Shown here: positions 44,679 through 55,039 of the stretch, piece after piece
How positions within the stretch are numbered: position 1 is the first letter of the stretch
Layout of the letters: each line of letters begins with the position of its first letter
Assembly (NCBI GenBank): GCA_963702755.1
Contig: CAVPDZ010000009.1
Coordinates: 124,001 to 188,000, forward strand
Length of the DNA stretch: 64,000 bases
Source of the DNA: JAJPKK01 sp963702755
GTDB taxonomy: Bacteria; Pseudomonadota; Alphaproteobacteria; Rhizobiales; Xanthobacteraceae
Reading direction: 5' to 3'
Program-made: the position numbers and the translations under genes
Notes under the pieces: model-generated
What the model saw: the letters and a program-made list of their open reading frames with translations, nothing else
What the model was told of the DNA's origin: nothing
The model's database searches: none

Positions 44679-46788
44679 TTAATTTTGGAGAAAGCTTCTG
44701 AGCACCTTTGATCGGCTCGGGTGCTTGAGCTTCCGCAGGGCCTTCGCTTCGATCTGGCGGATGCGCTCGCGGGTCACGGAGAACTGCTGGCCGACCTCTT
44801 CGAGGGTGTGGTCGCCATTTCTGCCGATGCCGAAGCGCATGCGCAGCACGCGCTCTTCGCGCGGGGTGAGCGAGGCAAGCACCCGCGTCGTCGTCTCGCG
44901 CAGATTCGACTGGATCGCGGCGTCGATCGGCAGGATCGCGTTCTTGTCCTCGATGAAGTCGCCGAGATGCGAATCCTCCTCGTCGCCGATCGGCGTCTCG
45001 AGCGAGATCGGCTCCCTAGCGATCTTGAGGGTCTTGCGCACCTTCTCGAGCGGCATGTGGAGCTTTTCGGCAAGCTCCTCGGGGGTCGGCTCGCGGCCGA
45101 TCTCGTGGAGTATCTGGCGGCGCGCGCGCACGATTTTGTTTGTCACCTCGATCATGTGAACCGGCACACGAATGGTACGCGACTGATCGCAGAGCGAGCG
45201 GGTGACCGCCTGGCGGACCCACCACGTGGCGTAGGTCGAGAACTTGTAGCCGCGGCGGTACTCGAACTTGTCGACCGCCTTCATCAGGCCGATGTTGCCT
45301 TCCTGGATGAGGTCGAGGAACTGCAGGCCGCGGTTGGTGTACTTCTTGGCGATGGAGATGACGAGGCGCAGGTTCGCCTCCACCATCTCCTTCTTGGCCT
45401 GGCGCGCCTCGCGCTCGCCCTTCTGCACCATCTGCACGATCTTGCGGAACTCGAGGATCTCGAGCCCGGTCTCGCCGGCGAGCATGTGGATATGCGAGCG
45501 CATATCCTTGATGCGGTCCTTGTCACGGGCGACGAGGTTCTTCCAGCCCCTGGCGGAGAGCTTGGAGACGCGGTTGAGCCAGCGCGGATCGAGCTCCGAG
45601 CCGACGTAGTTCCGCAGGAAGTCCTCGCGCGCGACGCCATGGCTCTCGGCAAGCCGCATCATGCGGCCCTCGTAGCCGACGAGGCGCTTGTTGATGTCGT
45701 AGAGCTGCTCGACCAGCAAATCGATGCGCGCCTGGTTGAGCCGCAGCGACTTCACCTCGGCGATGATCTCGTCCTTGAGCTTCTTGTACTTGCGCTCCTG
45801 GGCCGGCGTCAGCGACTGGTTCTTGAGCTTGTTCTCGATGTCCTGGTCCTGGAGGCGGCGCAGCCGCTTGTAGCTGTCGGCGACCTTGTCGAAGGTCTCC
45901 AGCACCTTGGGCTTGAGTTCGGCTTCGATCGCCGCAAGCGACATGGAGTTCTCCATGTCGTCTTCGTCGAGTTCGCCCTCCGGCGGCTCGGTCGGCTCCT
46001 CGCCCTCGGCGCCGACCTCGGGCTTCGGGCCGGAACGGCGTCGGCGCTGCCGGCGCGGTTGCCGGCGCCACGGTCTGCGGCGGCTGCCCGCCGTCCGCCA
46101 CCGCCTGGCCGTCGCCGTTCGGCATCACCGGCACGCCCTTGGCGTCGGGCCCGGCATAGGTCGCTTCGAGATCGATGATGTCGCGCAGGAAAACCTTGCC
46201 GTCGTTCAGCTCATCGCGCCAGATGATGATGGCCTGGAAGGTCAGCGGGCTTTCGCACAGGCCCGCGATCATGGCTTCGCGGCCGGCCTCGATGCGCTTC
46301 GCGATCGCGATTTCGCCCTCGCGCGACAACAGCTCGACCGAACCCATCTCGCGCAGATACATGCGGACCGGATCGTCGGTGCGCTCGCCCGGCTCGGACT
46401 TCTTGGTCTCGGCCGGCGTCTGGCTGCGCACTTCGACGAGTTCGCCCTCGGGCTCCTCCTCCTCGGCCTCCTCGCGCGCTTCCTCCGCGGCTTCCTCGGT
46501 CTCGGTCTCCTCGGACTCGACGACGTTGATGCCCATCTCGTTGAGCATGGCGAAGACATCCTCGATCTGGTCGGAGGTGACTTCCTCGGATGGAAGCACC
46601 GCATTGACCTGATTGCGGGTGACGTAGCCGCGCTTCTTGGCGCTGCGGATCAACTTTTTGACGGCGTCGTCCCAGGGGTCGGGCGGCGGGCTGTCCGGCG
46701 AAATCTCGGTACTGTCATTCTTTGCGGCTTTTTCCTCCTGTTTCATCGTATTGGTCTTGCTTGAGGCAACAAATTCGTGCCGCTTCAT
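44679..46788 (-). CDS. rpoD: RNA polymerase primary sigma factor (sigma-70), frame broken near 46026
   Basis: If the frame is repaired this is a 702-residue RpoD of normal alphaproteobacterial length. The N-terminal frame gives region 1.1 (A-V-K-K-L-I-R-S-A-K-K-R-G-Y-V-T), an acidic stretch and region 1.2 (D-D-P-V-R-M-Y-L-R-E-M-G). The second frame gives the rest: regions 2.1-2.4 (L-D-L-I-Q-E-G-N-I-G-L-M-K-A, Y-A-T-W-W-V-R-Q-A), region 3, and region 4 with the L-T-P-R-E-E-R-V-L-R-M-R-F-G-I-G helix and a V-T-R-E-R-I-R-Q-I-E-A-K-A-L-R-K-L -35-binding helix. The break is CCC+G between T-P-F-R-P and K-P-E-V. An essential gene cannot be disrupted in a living cell, so this break is almost certainly not real as written. 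Confidence 0.92.
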
Positions 46789-47072
46789 TGAATCACCTCG
46801 TCGGGTCTGGCCGCATTCGTTTTGAAATTATGGAGTACCGACGAGCGGGCCACCTGCACGCGCCGACTGATCCAATTATCGTCTAATTCCACGTCACGGG
46901 GATCGTCCGCCCGCGCATACGACAACCTAACACACTTCGAGTGAAAAGGGGGCCGAAGGGAAGGGGCTGTTGCCCTGGGGGTATCGGTAGCTACGTGCGC
47001 GATGGTCGCGGTCGTCCGCACGAGAGCAACGGTCGATGGCGTTTAGGTGCCGGCTGGCGTACGGTCCGCGGC

Positions 47073-47300
47073 ATGCATAGATGGTACGAACGAGCCGACT
47101 TTTCGGTGGCGGTCAAAAAAAGGGGCAAGGCCCCGATCCCGTGGCGGTGGCAGATTTATCGAGCGGGGAGGTCCAGCGCGGTGGCGCAATCTATGGAATT
47201 TTTCTCAACGATGGGGGCAGCCACGAAGGCAGGAAAAGAGGCCCTCAATGAACTCTTGGACAAGCTCGATGCCGAGCGTCTGCGCTCGCCGCTCCCGTAG
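47073..47300 (+). CDS. small hypothetical protein (75 aa)
   Basis: The protein starts MHRWYERADFSVAVKKRGKA and contains P-W-R-W-Q-I-Y-R-A-G-R-S and an F-F-S-T-M-G-A-A-T-K-A-G-K-E-A-L helix. This layout is repeated in small proteins of Bradyrhizobium-type genomes. The upstream in-frame ATG at 46941 would add an unlikely Gly/Arg-rich leader. The ribosome site is weak. The function is unknown. Confidence 0.55.
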   Translation: MHRWYERADFSVAVKKRGKAPIPWRWQIYRAGRSSAVAQSMEFFSTMGAATKAGKEALNELLDKLDAERLRSPLP

Positions 47301-47368
47301 CCGGGCCAGTCTGAGGGCCGGGGTCGCTGGTTCGAGCAAGGGCCTGGTGGCTTGGGCCCAAGTTAATG

Positions 47369-47848
47369 TCATTGAGGTCGTTTGGCGCCGATCGGTTCGT
47401 TGCCGTAGGTCTGCTCATTGAATTTGCTCACGTCACATTTATCCGCGGCCGCGTCGCAGAGGTCTTTGAATGAAAACCCGTGAGACTTCATTATCGTCGT
47501 AAGCCGGTCACGCCAGAGCCGGAGCGTCCCTTCATCATTGAACGCTACCCTGCGCGCGTGCGAGTGCTGCAGCGCGCGCACATAGAGACCAAACTCGAAA
47601 GACTCCGGTGGTGCCCCTCGTTGTCGATTGGTCCGTATCGCGCCATCGACGCAGGTGGCGAACTTGGAAAAGCTCATGGTGTTATTGATACCGCAGATGA
47701 AGGCGGCGTCTTGGCCGCGATCAACGTCCGATCCGACCGGAGGCCTTCGACCAGTCGGTGCATCCGGCTTGAAATTCTGGGCGGCGGCAGTCGCGCAAGC
47801 GAGCGCCGCGAATATGAAAAGATAGCGCATGCCCGCTGACTTATTCAT
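47369..47848 (-). CDS. exported hypothetical protein with Cys pair
   Basis: This protein of about 159 residues has a signal peptide (MRYLFIFAALACATAAA, from either of two ATG codons six residues apart) and a mature helical part with several Cys residues (F-I-C-G-I-N, F-A-T-C-V-D, D-L-C-D-A-A-A-D-K-C-D), which suggests disulfide bonds. I recognise no family. It is transcribed toward the small plus-strand gene on its left. Confidence 0.65.
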   Translation of the reverse strand: MNKSAGMRYLFIFAALACATAAAQNFKPDAPTGRRPPVGSDVDRGQDAAFICGINNTMSFSKFATCVDGAIRTNRQRGAPPESFEFGLYVRALQHSHARRVAFNDEGTLRLWRDRLTTIMKSHGFSFKDLCDAAADKCDVSKFNEQTYGNEPIGAKRPQ

Positions 47849-48903
47849 GCCATGCCCGCTCGGATGGCCCGCAATTTGTCGGGATATACACCAACCAAGC
47901 GACCTGCGCGAGGAATAAGCTGCTAGCGGCCTTCAATGGAAACCGTACCCGTCGGCTGGTCTTCCTCACAAGGACGAACGGACCGCACGAGCGGCTTCAC
48001 CGAAACGGTAACGACGCAAGGAGCATATCAGTTTTTCCTGGGAGCATCTGATACAATTACCGTGGTGAGTATGTCGATAATATCACGGTCAAGACTGGAC
48101 CGTTTGATGTTCATGCGCAAGGCATGATAGATGCGCTTGCGTTTGGGTTTATCAACCTGACAGTCTATACGCCGACATTCCGTCTGGAGAACGTTAACCT
48201 GTTTACGCCGCAGATAACACTAAGTCCTCAAAATTGGTCGCTAGCTGGAAACACATGGTGCAATGCATCAATACCAGATCCCTGAATGTCGGACAGACGT
48301 TTTCTGACATTCAAACGCAGCAAAACACAAACGTGACCGCGGCCATCAGTCCCGGGTAGAGGATCCCGAATTCCGATTGGAAATTCACCGTTCCAACAAT
48401 CGCGACCGCTCGACTGCACGATAAAGTGCCTGGCGGCCGTCGGGATATGGTGCTGCAAGTGGGGCCAGAGCAATCCTACGCACCGCCTTCATACTCAAGC
48501 TCCTGGATGATCGCGGCTTTGTCGTTTGCAGTTTTTCGGCGACCTACAACCAGAGTTTCTCCACGGTATCGACGCCCGCATACCGCAGCTATATGGTGTT
48601 GCCATCGCTGACTATCGCTTCTCAGCCAGCCAAATAGCTTTCGGAAAATCTAGGATACCTGGCATCGTCGGGGTCTCTAGGTCCATTTTCGCCCGTCTCG
48701 GCCCTCAAGGGAATGAAAGGCTCTCCGTAGGAACGAAACCATGGGGGTCTGTGATGGTGGCTTCTCACCGCCATGTGGCGCTGTGTGCCGCTATCTGGAG
48801 TTGGCCTCGCCATGATCTGCCTCATGCGCACCACCCAACAATGGAGCGAATCGAGGGGGTGGAAAAAAAGAGCAAAATCGCTGAGTAAATTGAGGCTGAG
48901 TAT
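47849..48903. other. low-GC stretch with gene debris but no intact gene
   Basis: No intact gene is visible. GC content in parts (for example 48061-48120) is under 50%, far below the neighbours. Several stretches translate well without a start codon: one of about 75 codons ending near 48284 (beta-rich, with V-K-T-G-P-F-D-V-H-A-Q-G) and one ending near 48640 (L-L-D-D-R-G-F-V-V-C-S-F). They look like pieces of one or two broken genes. A tRNA gene follows at once. Confidence 0.5.
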
Positions 48904-48978
48904 TGGAGCGGGCGATCGGGATCGAACCGACGACATACAGCTTGGGAAGCTGTCGTTCTACCACTGAACTACGCCCGC
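48904..48978 (-). tRNA. tRNA-Gly(CCC)
   Basis: The minus strand folds as a full cloverleaf: acceptor stem GCGGGCG with CGCCCGC, a D-loop GTTCAGTGGTAGAAC, anticodon stem ACAGC/GCTGT with a seven-base loop that holds CCC, a T-arm with GGTTCGATCCC, and an encoded CCA. The anticodon CCC reads GGG (glycine). It lies at the right side of a low-GC stretch with gene debris. Confidence 0.93.
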
Positions 48979-49232
48979 AGCCTTGATATTGCTGATAAAT
49001 TTCGGTCTGGCTCAATTGTTAGTCTGCGGATAATCTACTACCTGAAGGACCAATCCACCCGCGGAACTCTTCCGACAATGCTATAGCGCGAGCTGGGTGT
49101 GGGCAAGGGGCGCCCTGACTGGCCGGACCAGCCATGCCCGCGCGGGGTTCGTCTGGTTCTGTCCTAGCTTCGACTATGATGCGGGACCGAGAAAAACGGA
49201 AGAGACGGGCCACAAGCTGACACGACCGGCAG

Positions 49233-49460
49233 TTATTCGATCACCTCGTCGGCGATGGCGAGCAGCGTCGGCGGCACGTCGAGACCGAGTGATTTCGCAG
49301 TCTGAATATTGATCCTCAGCTCGAACTTAGTTGGTTGCCGCACCGGGGGATCGCCGGCCTTCTCCCCGCGCAGGATTCGATCGACATACCTGGCCGCGGA
49401 CCGATACTCTATGCGCGGGGACGTTCTGGGTGGGTTGTTCTGGCACGGCCACTGCCGCAT
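49233..49460 (-). pseudogene. C-terminal remnant of an ABC transporter substrate-binding protein
   Basis: About 60 codons read Y-R-S-A-A-R-Y-V-D-R-I-L-R-G-E-K and then P-V-R-Q-P-T-K-F-E-L-R-I-N and end P-P-T-L-L-A-I-A-D-E-V-I-E. This is the C-terminus of the ABC substrate-binding (DUF/ABC_sub_bind) family, which normally has over 300 residues. The N-terminal part is gone, and the adaptor gene begins right next to it. It is a true truncation, unlike the frame breaks elsewhere. Confidence 0.75.
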
Positions 49461-49479
49461 AGCCGCTGCCGGCGACGCC

Positions 49480-50628
49480 TCATTTTGCCGGACCAGCAGA
49501 GGCGCTGTTCTGCGGGATCACCATGACCGGCGAGCCCGGGCCGATTTTCTGCAGATTGCCGGTGATGATGCGATCGGTTTCAGCGAGGCCTTTCACGCTG
49601 ACCGCGTCCCCATCGGTCGGACCAAGCGACACCAGCTTCTGTTCCGCCTTGTTGTCTGCGCCGATAACGTAGACATATTTGCCAAGCTGGCTCGAGCCCA
49701 ACGCCGTTTGCGGCACCAGAAGGGCGTCGGGTTCATCGCGCACATGCACGCGGATCCGAACGTACTGACCTGGGAGTAACGAAAATCGGGGGTTCGCGAC
49801 AGTCGCCCGCGCGGTGATTGTCCCTGTCATGCGATCCACAGTGTTGTCGATGAAGGTCAACTCGCCTTTGAAACTCGCCTTCGGATCGTCCGGCAAGGTC
49901 ACGACGGCCGCAACTGAGCCGACTTCGCGCGCGGCCTGAATGGCCCGCAACTCGCGTTCGCTGGGATTGAAGGTCACGTAGATCGGGTCGAGTTGAACGA
50001 GCGTATTGAGCGTGAGCCCCGAACCGCCCACGAGCGTCCCAACCGGGGCGCGGTTGCGGCCGAGCCGGCCCGAGAACGGCGCGCAAATCTCGGTGTAGGC
50101 GAGATTGATCTCCGCGGTCCGTACCGCGGCTTTGTCTTGCGCCACGGTCGCTTCGTTCTGACCGAGCGTGGTCGTGCGCTGGTCGTAACTGTCCTTGGCG
50201 AGAAACCCGCTTTTGACAAGCTCGTCGCCCCGGCGGAAATTCGAGCGGGCATAATCGAGGGCCGCGAGGTTGCGCTGTGCCTGTGCCTTGGATTGATCGA
50301 GCGCCGCGCGGTAGTCGCGCTCGTCGATCTTATAGAGGAGTTCGCCTCCCTTGACGTCGGCGCCGTCGGCGGCCGGCTGCGACTCGATGTAGCCCGCCAC
50401 TTTCGCCTGCAACGACACTTCGCGAATTGATTCGGCCCGCGCCGAATATTCGAGATAAACCGGCAGGCTGCGTTTCACGACGGCTGTCACCGGCACCGGC
50501 ATCGCCGGCGGTCCCGACGGCGCTCCCGCCGACGCATGGGTCGGAACGCCTTGGTGCGCAGCGAAGGTAGCGACGGCGGCTATGGCAAGGCCGGCTGAGC
50601 CGCCAACCCAGAATTTCCAATGGCGCAT
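49480..50628 (-). CDS. RND efflux periplasmic adaptor (AcrA/MexA-type)
   Basis: This 382-residue adaptor has an N-terminal membrane anchor (FWVGGSAGLAIAAVATFAA). It continues with the lipoyl-like half (L-Q-A-K-V-A-G-Y-I-E-S-Q-P-A-A-D-G-A-D-V-K-G-G), a coiled-coil hairpin (S-Q-G type helices, residues about 105-160) and the returning barrel (E-I-C-A-P-F-S-G-R-L-G-R-N-R). GGGG precedes the ATG at 50628; the longer frame is a shadow. It lies 16 bases after the pump gene, the reverse of the usual adaptor-then-pump order. It would link the pump to an outer-membrane channel, which is not in the window. Confidence 0.9.
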   Translation of the reverse strand: MRHWKFWVGGSAGLAIAAVATFAAHQGVPTHASAGAPSGPPAMPVPVTAVVKRSLPVYLEYSARAESIREVSLQAKVAGYIESQPAADGADVKGGELLYKIDERDYRAALDQSKAQAQRNLAALDYARSNFRRGDELVKSGFLAKDSYDQRTTTLGQNEATVAQDKAAVRTAEINLAYTEICAPFSGRLGRNRAPVGTLVGGSGLTLNTLVQLDPIYVTFNPSERELRAIQAAREVGSVAAVVTLPDDPKASFKGELTFIDNTVDRMTGTITARATVANPRFSLLPGQYVRIRVHVRDEPDALLVPQTALGSSQLGKYVYVIGADNKAEQKLVSLGPTDGDAVSVKGLAETDRIITGNLQKIGPGSPVMVIPQNSASAGPAK

Positions 50629-50644
50629 GACTTGTCCCCCGTTT

Positions 50645-53600
50645 TCACTCGGCCGGCGCGGTGTCGGCGAGCGGCGAATGATCAGACTGATACGCGGCCA
50701 GGCGCGCGCGTCTGGCGGCGCTCGCGCAGGCCTTCGATGCGGCATAGAACACTGGAACGAACAAAAGCGTGAGGATTGTGGCCGCCAGCATGCCCCCGAA
50801 CACGGTTGTTCCGATCGACTGCCGGCTGGCGGCGCCGGCGCCACTCGCAACCATCAGCGGAACCACGCCGAGGATGAAGGCAAAGGCGGTCATCAGGATC
50901 GGGCGCAGCCGCAATCGCGCGGCCTCCATCGCCGCCTCGACGATGCCGAGACCCTCCGATCGGCGACGTTTGGCGAACTCGATCATCAAAATCGCGTTCT
51001 TGGCCGACAACCCGATCAACATCACGAACCCGATTTGCGAATAGACGTCGGTCTGCATGCCGCGCAGGAACAGCGCGAGGAACGCGCCAAACAGCGCGAG
51101 CGGCACTGCTAACACCACCATGAATGGCATCGACCAGCTCTCGTACTGAGCGGCAAGGATGAGAAAGACAAAGACCAGCGCCAGCATGAAGACGATGGTG
51201 GCGATCGATCCGGCTTTCAGCTCCTGAAAGGTGATGCCGGTCCATTCAAACGCGAAGTCGCGCGGGAGCGCGGTCGCCGCGGCGCGTTCCATGGCCGCAA
51301 CCGCCTGGCCGGAGCTGAAGCCCGGTGCGGGACCGCCGTTGATCAGCGCGGACGCATAATTGTTGTAGTGGGGCACGGTCTCCGGGCCGACGATCGGTTG
51401 CAACGAACCGAGCGTGCTGAGCGGCACCATCCCGCCGGTCGCGTTGCGCACGTAAAGGCGCGACAAATCGCTCGCGGCGGCGCGCGTATTGGTGTCGGCC
51501 TGCAGCGTCACGCGGAACGTGCGGCCGAACAGATTGAAGTCGTTGACGTAGAGCGAGCCAAGAAAGATTTGCAGCGTGTTGAAGACGTCGGGAATGCTCA
51601 AGCCGAGCAGCTTCGCCTTGGTGCGATCGAGGTCATAATTGAACTGCGGCGTCGAGGTCGAGAACGACGTGAACAGCTGCATCGGATTGAGTTCCGGCTG
51701 CTTGCGCGCTTCCGCGATCAGACGCCTGAGTCGCCTCGCTCAGCGCAAAACTGCCGCGTCCCGTCAGATCCTCGACCTGGAACTCAAATCCGCCGGTCGC
51801 GCCGAGGCCCGGGATCGAGGGCGGGTCAAAACTGAGCGCGAAGGCTTCGGGGATCGCCAGCAGTTTCGATCGCACATTAGCGACGAGACGCATTGCGCTC
51901 TGCTCAGGCGGGCGCTCGTCCCAGGGTTTGAGAATCGCGAACTCCACCGCCGAATTCGATTGCGCGGCATTGGTCAGGAAGTTGAGACCGGTGATCGATC
52001 CGACGATATCGACGCCCGGCGTATCCTGAAGAATCCGGCGGACCTTGTCGGCGACTTCGTCGGTTCGCTGCAACGACGCACCGTCCGGGAGCTGAATCAC
52101 GACAAAGAAGTAGCCTTGGTCTTCAACGGGCAAAAAGCTCGAAGGGATACGCTGCGACAAATAGTAGGTCGCACCCAGCACGATCGCGAATAGCGTGAGC
52201 ATCGCCCAGCGAAATCGGACCAGTCCGCGCACCTGGCCGGCATAGGTATGCGACAGCCAGTCGAATCCTCGATTGAACCAGCGAAACGGCGCAAATCTGG
52301 TCTCCGGCCGATGCCGCAGAAATGCGGCGCTCAAGGCCGGGCTCAAGGTGAGAGAGTTGAACGCGGAGATGCCGACCGAGATCGCGACCGTTAAGGCGAA
52401 CTGATTATAGAGACGGCCGGCTACGCCCGGAATGAACGCGACGGGCACGAACACCGCCATCAGCACCGCGGTGGTCGCGATGATCGGCCCGGTCACTTCG
52501 ACCATCGCCGCCTTGGCGGCTTTAAGGGGCGGCAAGCCGTTCTCGAGCTGCCGCTCGACGTTCTCGACGACGACGATTGCGTCGTCGACGACGAGACCGA
52601 TCGCGAGCACCATGCCGAGCAGGCTCAGCATGTTGAGCGAAAAGCCCAGCATCTCCATCACGACGAGCGTCGCGATCAGCGAAACCGGGATCGCGATGGT
52701 CGGGATGAGCGTCGTCCTCCAACTCTGGAGGAAAATGAAGACGACCAGCACCACGAGGATCAGCGCCTCGATCAGCGTGATGATCACGTCGCGCTTGGCC
52801 GCCGACACGAACCGCGTCGTGTCGTAGTGCATTCCGTAGGCGATCCCCTTCGGGAAGCGCTTGGACAGCTCCTCCATCTTGTCTTTGACGTGCTGCTGCA
52901 GGTCGAGCGCGTTCGAGCCGGGCATCTGGAATACCGCCAGAACCACGGTCGGATCGGTGCCGAACACGCCGGTGGACGAATATTGCAGTGCTCCGAGTTC
53001 GACCCGCGCGACGTCGCGCAGGCGGACGACGGCGCCGGTCACGGGGCTCGACCGGACGATGATGTCCTTGAATTGCTCGGGGTCCGAGAGCCTCCCGGTG
53101 GCATTGACCTGCATCTCGAACGGCGTGCCCGGCGGCGCCGGCGACTGGCCGATCTTGCCGGCGGCGACCTGGATGTTCTGCTCGGCCACCGCTTGCTGAA
53201 CGTCGACTGCGGTGATGCCGAGATTCGAGAGCTTGTTGGGATCAAGCCAGATCCGCATCGAATAGCGACGCTCGCCGAAGATCTGAACATCGCCGACCCC
53301 CGGCACGCGCTTCAACGGATCGACCACCTGCAAATAGGCGTAATTGCTGAGCGCCACCGGATCGACGGAGCGGTCCGGCGAGATCAAATTCACGATCAAC
53401 ACGAAATTCGGATTTTGCTTTTTGATGACGACGCCGGCTTGGTTGACGATCGGCGGCAGCGCGGCCGAGGCCTGCGCGACGCGGTTCTGGACGTCGACCG
53501 CGGCGATGCTCAACGGGTAGCCGACGTCGAAGGTGATGGTAATCGTCGATGAGCCGTCGTTCGAGCTCGCGGACGACATGTAGGTCATCCCCTGCACGCC

Positions 53601-53810
53601 GTTGATCTGTTGCTCGAGCGGCGTGGTAACGGTGTCGGCGACGACCTGCGCGCTCGCGCCCGGATAGATCGCGCTGACGACGACCTGCGGCGGCGTGATG
53701 TCCGGGAACTGCGCAACCGGCAGCAGGAAATAGCAGACGGCTCCCGCCAGCACCATGATGACAGCGATCGACGACGCAAAGATTGGCCGGTGAATGAAGA
53801 AGTTTACCAT
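50645..53810 (-). CDS. RND (HAE1 family) efflux pump permease, frame broken near 51721
   Basis: If the frame is repaired this is a 1054-residue pump, the standard length. The N-terminus (M-V-N-F-F-I-H-R-P-I-F-A), the Y-P-G-A-S-A-Q-V-V porter motif, and the transmembrane segments with the charged proton relay (G-L-V-V-D-D-A-I-V-V-V-E-N-V-E-R) are clear. The second half ends with a helical bundle (F-M-V-V-L-A-V-P-L-A-L-F-G). The break is GCG+T at 51721 (T-Q-A / L-I-A-E), with the sense intact on both sides. It is divergent from the TetR gene. Confidence 0.9.
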
Positions 53811-53824
53811 TTCATAGACCGAAC

Positions 53825-53861
53825 TTGATTTCGATGCGTGGGTTCTTGACTTCGATGCGTG
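53825..53861. repeat. tandem direct repeat in the RND upstream region
   Basis: A 16-base unit (TTGAYTTCGATGCGTG) occurs twice with a 21-base period (53825-53840, 53846-53861), one mismatch. It lies between the pump start and the operator-like palindromes, so it could lie in the 5' leader of the pump mRNA or serve as a second regulator site. Confidence 0.55.
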
Positions 53862-53868
53862 AGCGGCG

Positions 53869-53904
53869 TTACCAATCAGTAACGTCAGCTTTACCGACCG
53901 GTAA
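53869..53904. promoter_or_regulatory. two operator-like 14-bp palindromes between tetR and the RND pump
   Basis: TTACCAATCAGTAA (53869-53882) and TTACCGACCGGTAA (53891-53904) agree at 11 of 14 positions, with centre-to-centre spacing of 22 bp, two turns of DNA. The second has perfect arms. The divergent TetR gene makes autoregulation plus pump control the natural reading. Confidence 0.72.
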
Positions 53905-54014
53905 CATCGAGGTCAAGGCGTGCGCGCCATTTCTGATTCCTCGCCGGTAATATGTGCCGCTCGCTAATGGCGGACCCGGCTTGGACCAAACCTTCCCATC
54001 GTTCGGGGAACCGA

Positions 54015-54632
54015 ATGGCGGAAGTGTTTCAGGCGGCCCCGCGGCCCCGGGAGCGAATCCTTGCCGCCGCGCGCGATCTCTTCCACAAGCACGGCATCAG
54101 GGGCGTCGGCGTCGAGACGATCGCGGAAGCCGCCGGCTCCAACAAGATGACGCTCTATCGTCATTTCGAATCAAAGGACGATTTGATCGTTGCCTATCTC
54201 CGCGGCGTCGCCGCGGAGGCGGATGAAGCGTGGCGGGAAATCGAGAGTGAAAATCCGACTGATAAGCGCGCGCAACTCAAGTCATGGCTGGCCCGCGCCG
54301 AGCAGTACATTGCGGCCGATGGACGCGGTTGCGATCTCGCGAACGCGGCCGTCGAACTCACCGAGAATAATCATCCGGCCCGTCATCTGATCGAGCAGTT
54401 GAAGACCGAACAACGCGGCCGCCTCGTCGCGCTGTGCCGCGATGCCGGCATCGGGGAGCCCGAGATACTGGCCGACGCGCTTTTCCTGCTTTTCGAAGGG
54501 GCACGGGTCAGCCGGCAAGCCGCCGGCACGAACGGCCCAAGCGCAAAATTCATCGCCACGGCGGAAGCGATCGTCGAATTGTTTCGGAGGAAGCGTCGCC
54601 CCGCCCGCAAAGCCGGCAAGCGGCGCAAGTAA
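54015..54632 (+). CDS. TetR family transcriptional regulator
   Basis: This 205-residue protein starts with a helix-turn-helix domain (R-I-L-A-A-A-R-D-L-F-H-K-H-G-I-R-G-V-G-V-E-T-I-A, then S-N-K-M-T-L-Y-R-H-F-E-S-K-D-D-L). The ligand-binding domain has the family's helical layout with no shared motif. GGGG precedes the ATG at 54015, which is preferred over the upstream ATG at 53952. It is divergent from the RND pump and is probably its repressor, acting at the palindromes between the genes. Confidence 0.9.
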   Translation: MAEVFQAAPRPRERILAAARDLFHKHGIRGVGVETIAEAAGSNKMTLYRHFESKDDLIVAYLRGVAAEADEAWREIESENPTDKRAQLKSWLARAEQYIAADGRGCDLANAAVELTENNHPARHLIEQLKTEQRGRLVALCRDAGIGEPEILADALFLLFEGARVSRQAAGTNGPSAKFIATAEAIVELFRRKRRPARKAGKRRK

Positions 54633-54664
54633 TCTACGGAGGGCCGCTTCTGGCGCTTCTCGCT

Positions 54665-55039
54665 TCAGCGGTGCGACCGCGCGGATTTCCGTGCCGCCAG
54701 GATGGCCGCGAGCTGCTCGTCCGCGGACCGGATCGCGGCTTCGCGATCTGCCAGCATCGCCTTGGTCCGTTGCGAAATATTGCGCCGGCGCCTCATGTCG
54801 TTGAGCGCGCCAATCATCTCGGCGACCGTGCGACGCGCCTCTTCGCTGTAGCCGAGCTTCGCCATGCGTTCGACGACGGGAATGTCAGGCCCAACCTCGA
54901 GCCCCGCGCGCTTTTCCGCGGCCCGAAGTTCACGGTCGACTTCACCAAAATCCGCCACGGTACGACGCAGCACAGCGGCCGCTCGTTCCCGGTCGCTGAG
55001 GTTCAATTCGCGTTCAATATCTTCTCGTTTGACACGCAT
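54665..55039 (-). CDS. hypothetical helical protein (124 aa)
   Basis: The protein starts MRVKREDIERELNLSDRERA and is almost entirely helical, Arg/Glu/Ala-rich, with a coiled-coil pattern in the second half (T-K-A-M-L-A-D-R-E-A-A-I-R-S-A-D-E-Q-L). There is no signal peptide or recognised family. It converges with the TetR gene. Confidence 0.6.
   Translation of the reverse strand: MRVKREDIERELNLSDRERAAAVLRRTVADFGEVDRELRAAEKRAGLEVGPDIPVVERMAKLGYSEEARRTVAEMIGALNDMRRRRNISQRTKAMLADREAAIRSADEQLAAILAARKSARSHR

Noticed and set aside
44721..46178. A 485-codon plus-strand frame opposite rpoD
   Set aside because: It is an antisense shadow of rpoD, made of Leu/Asp/Arg-rich low-complexity sequence.
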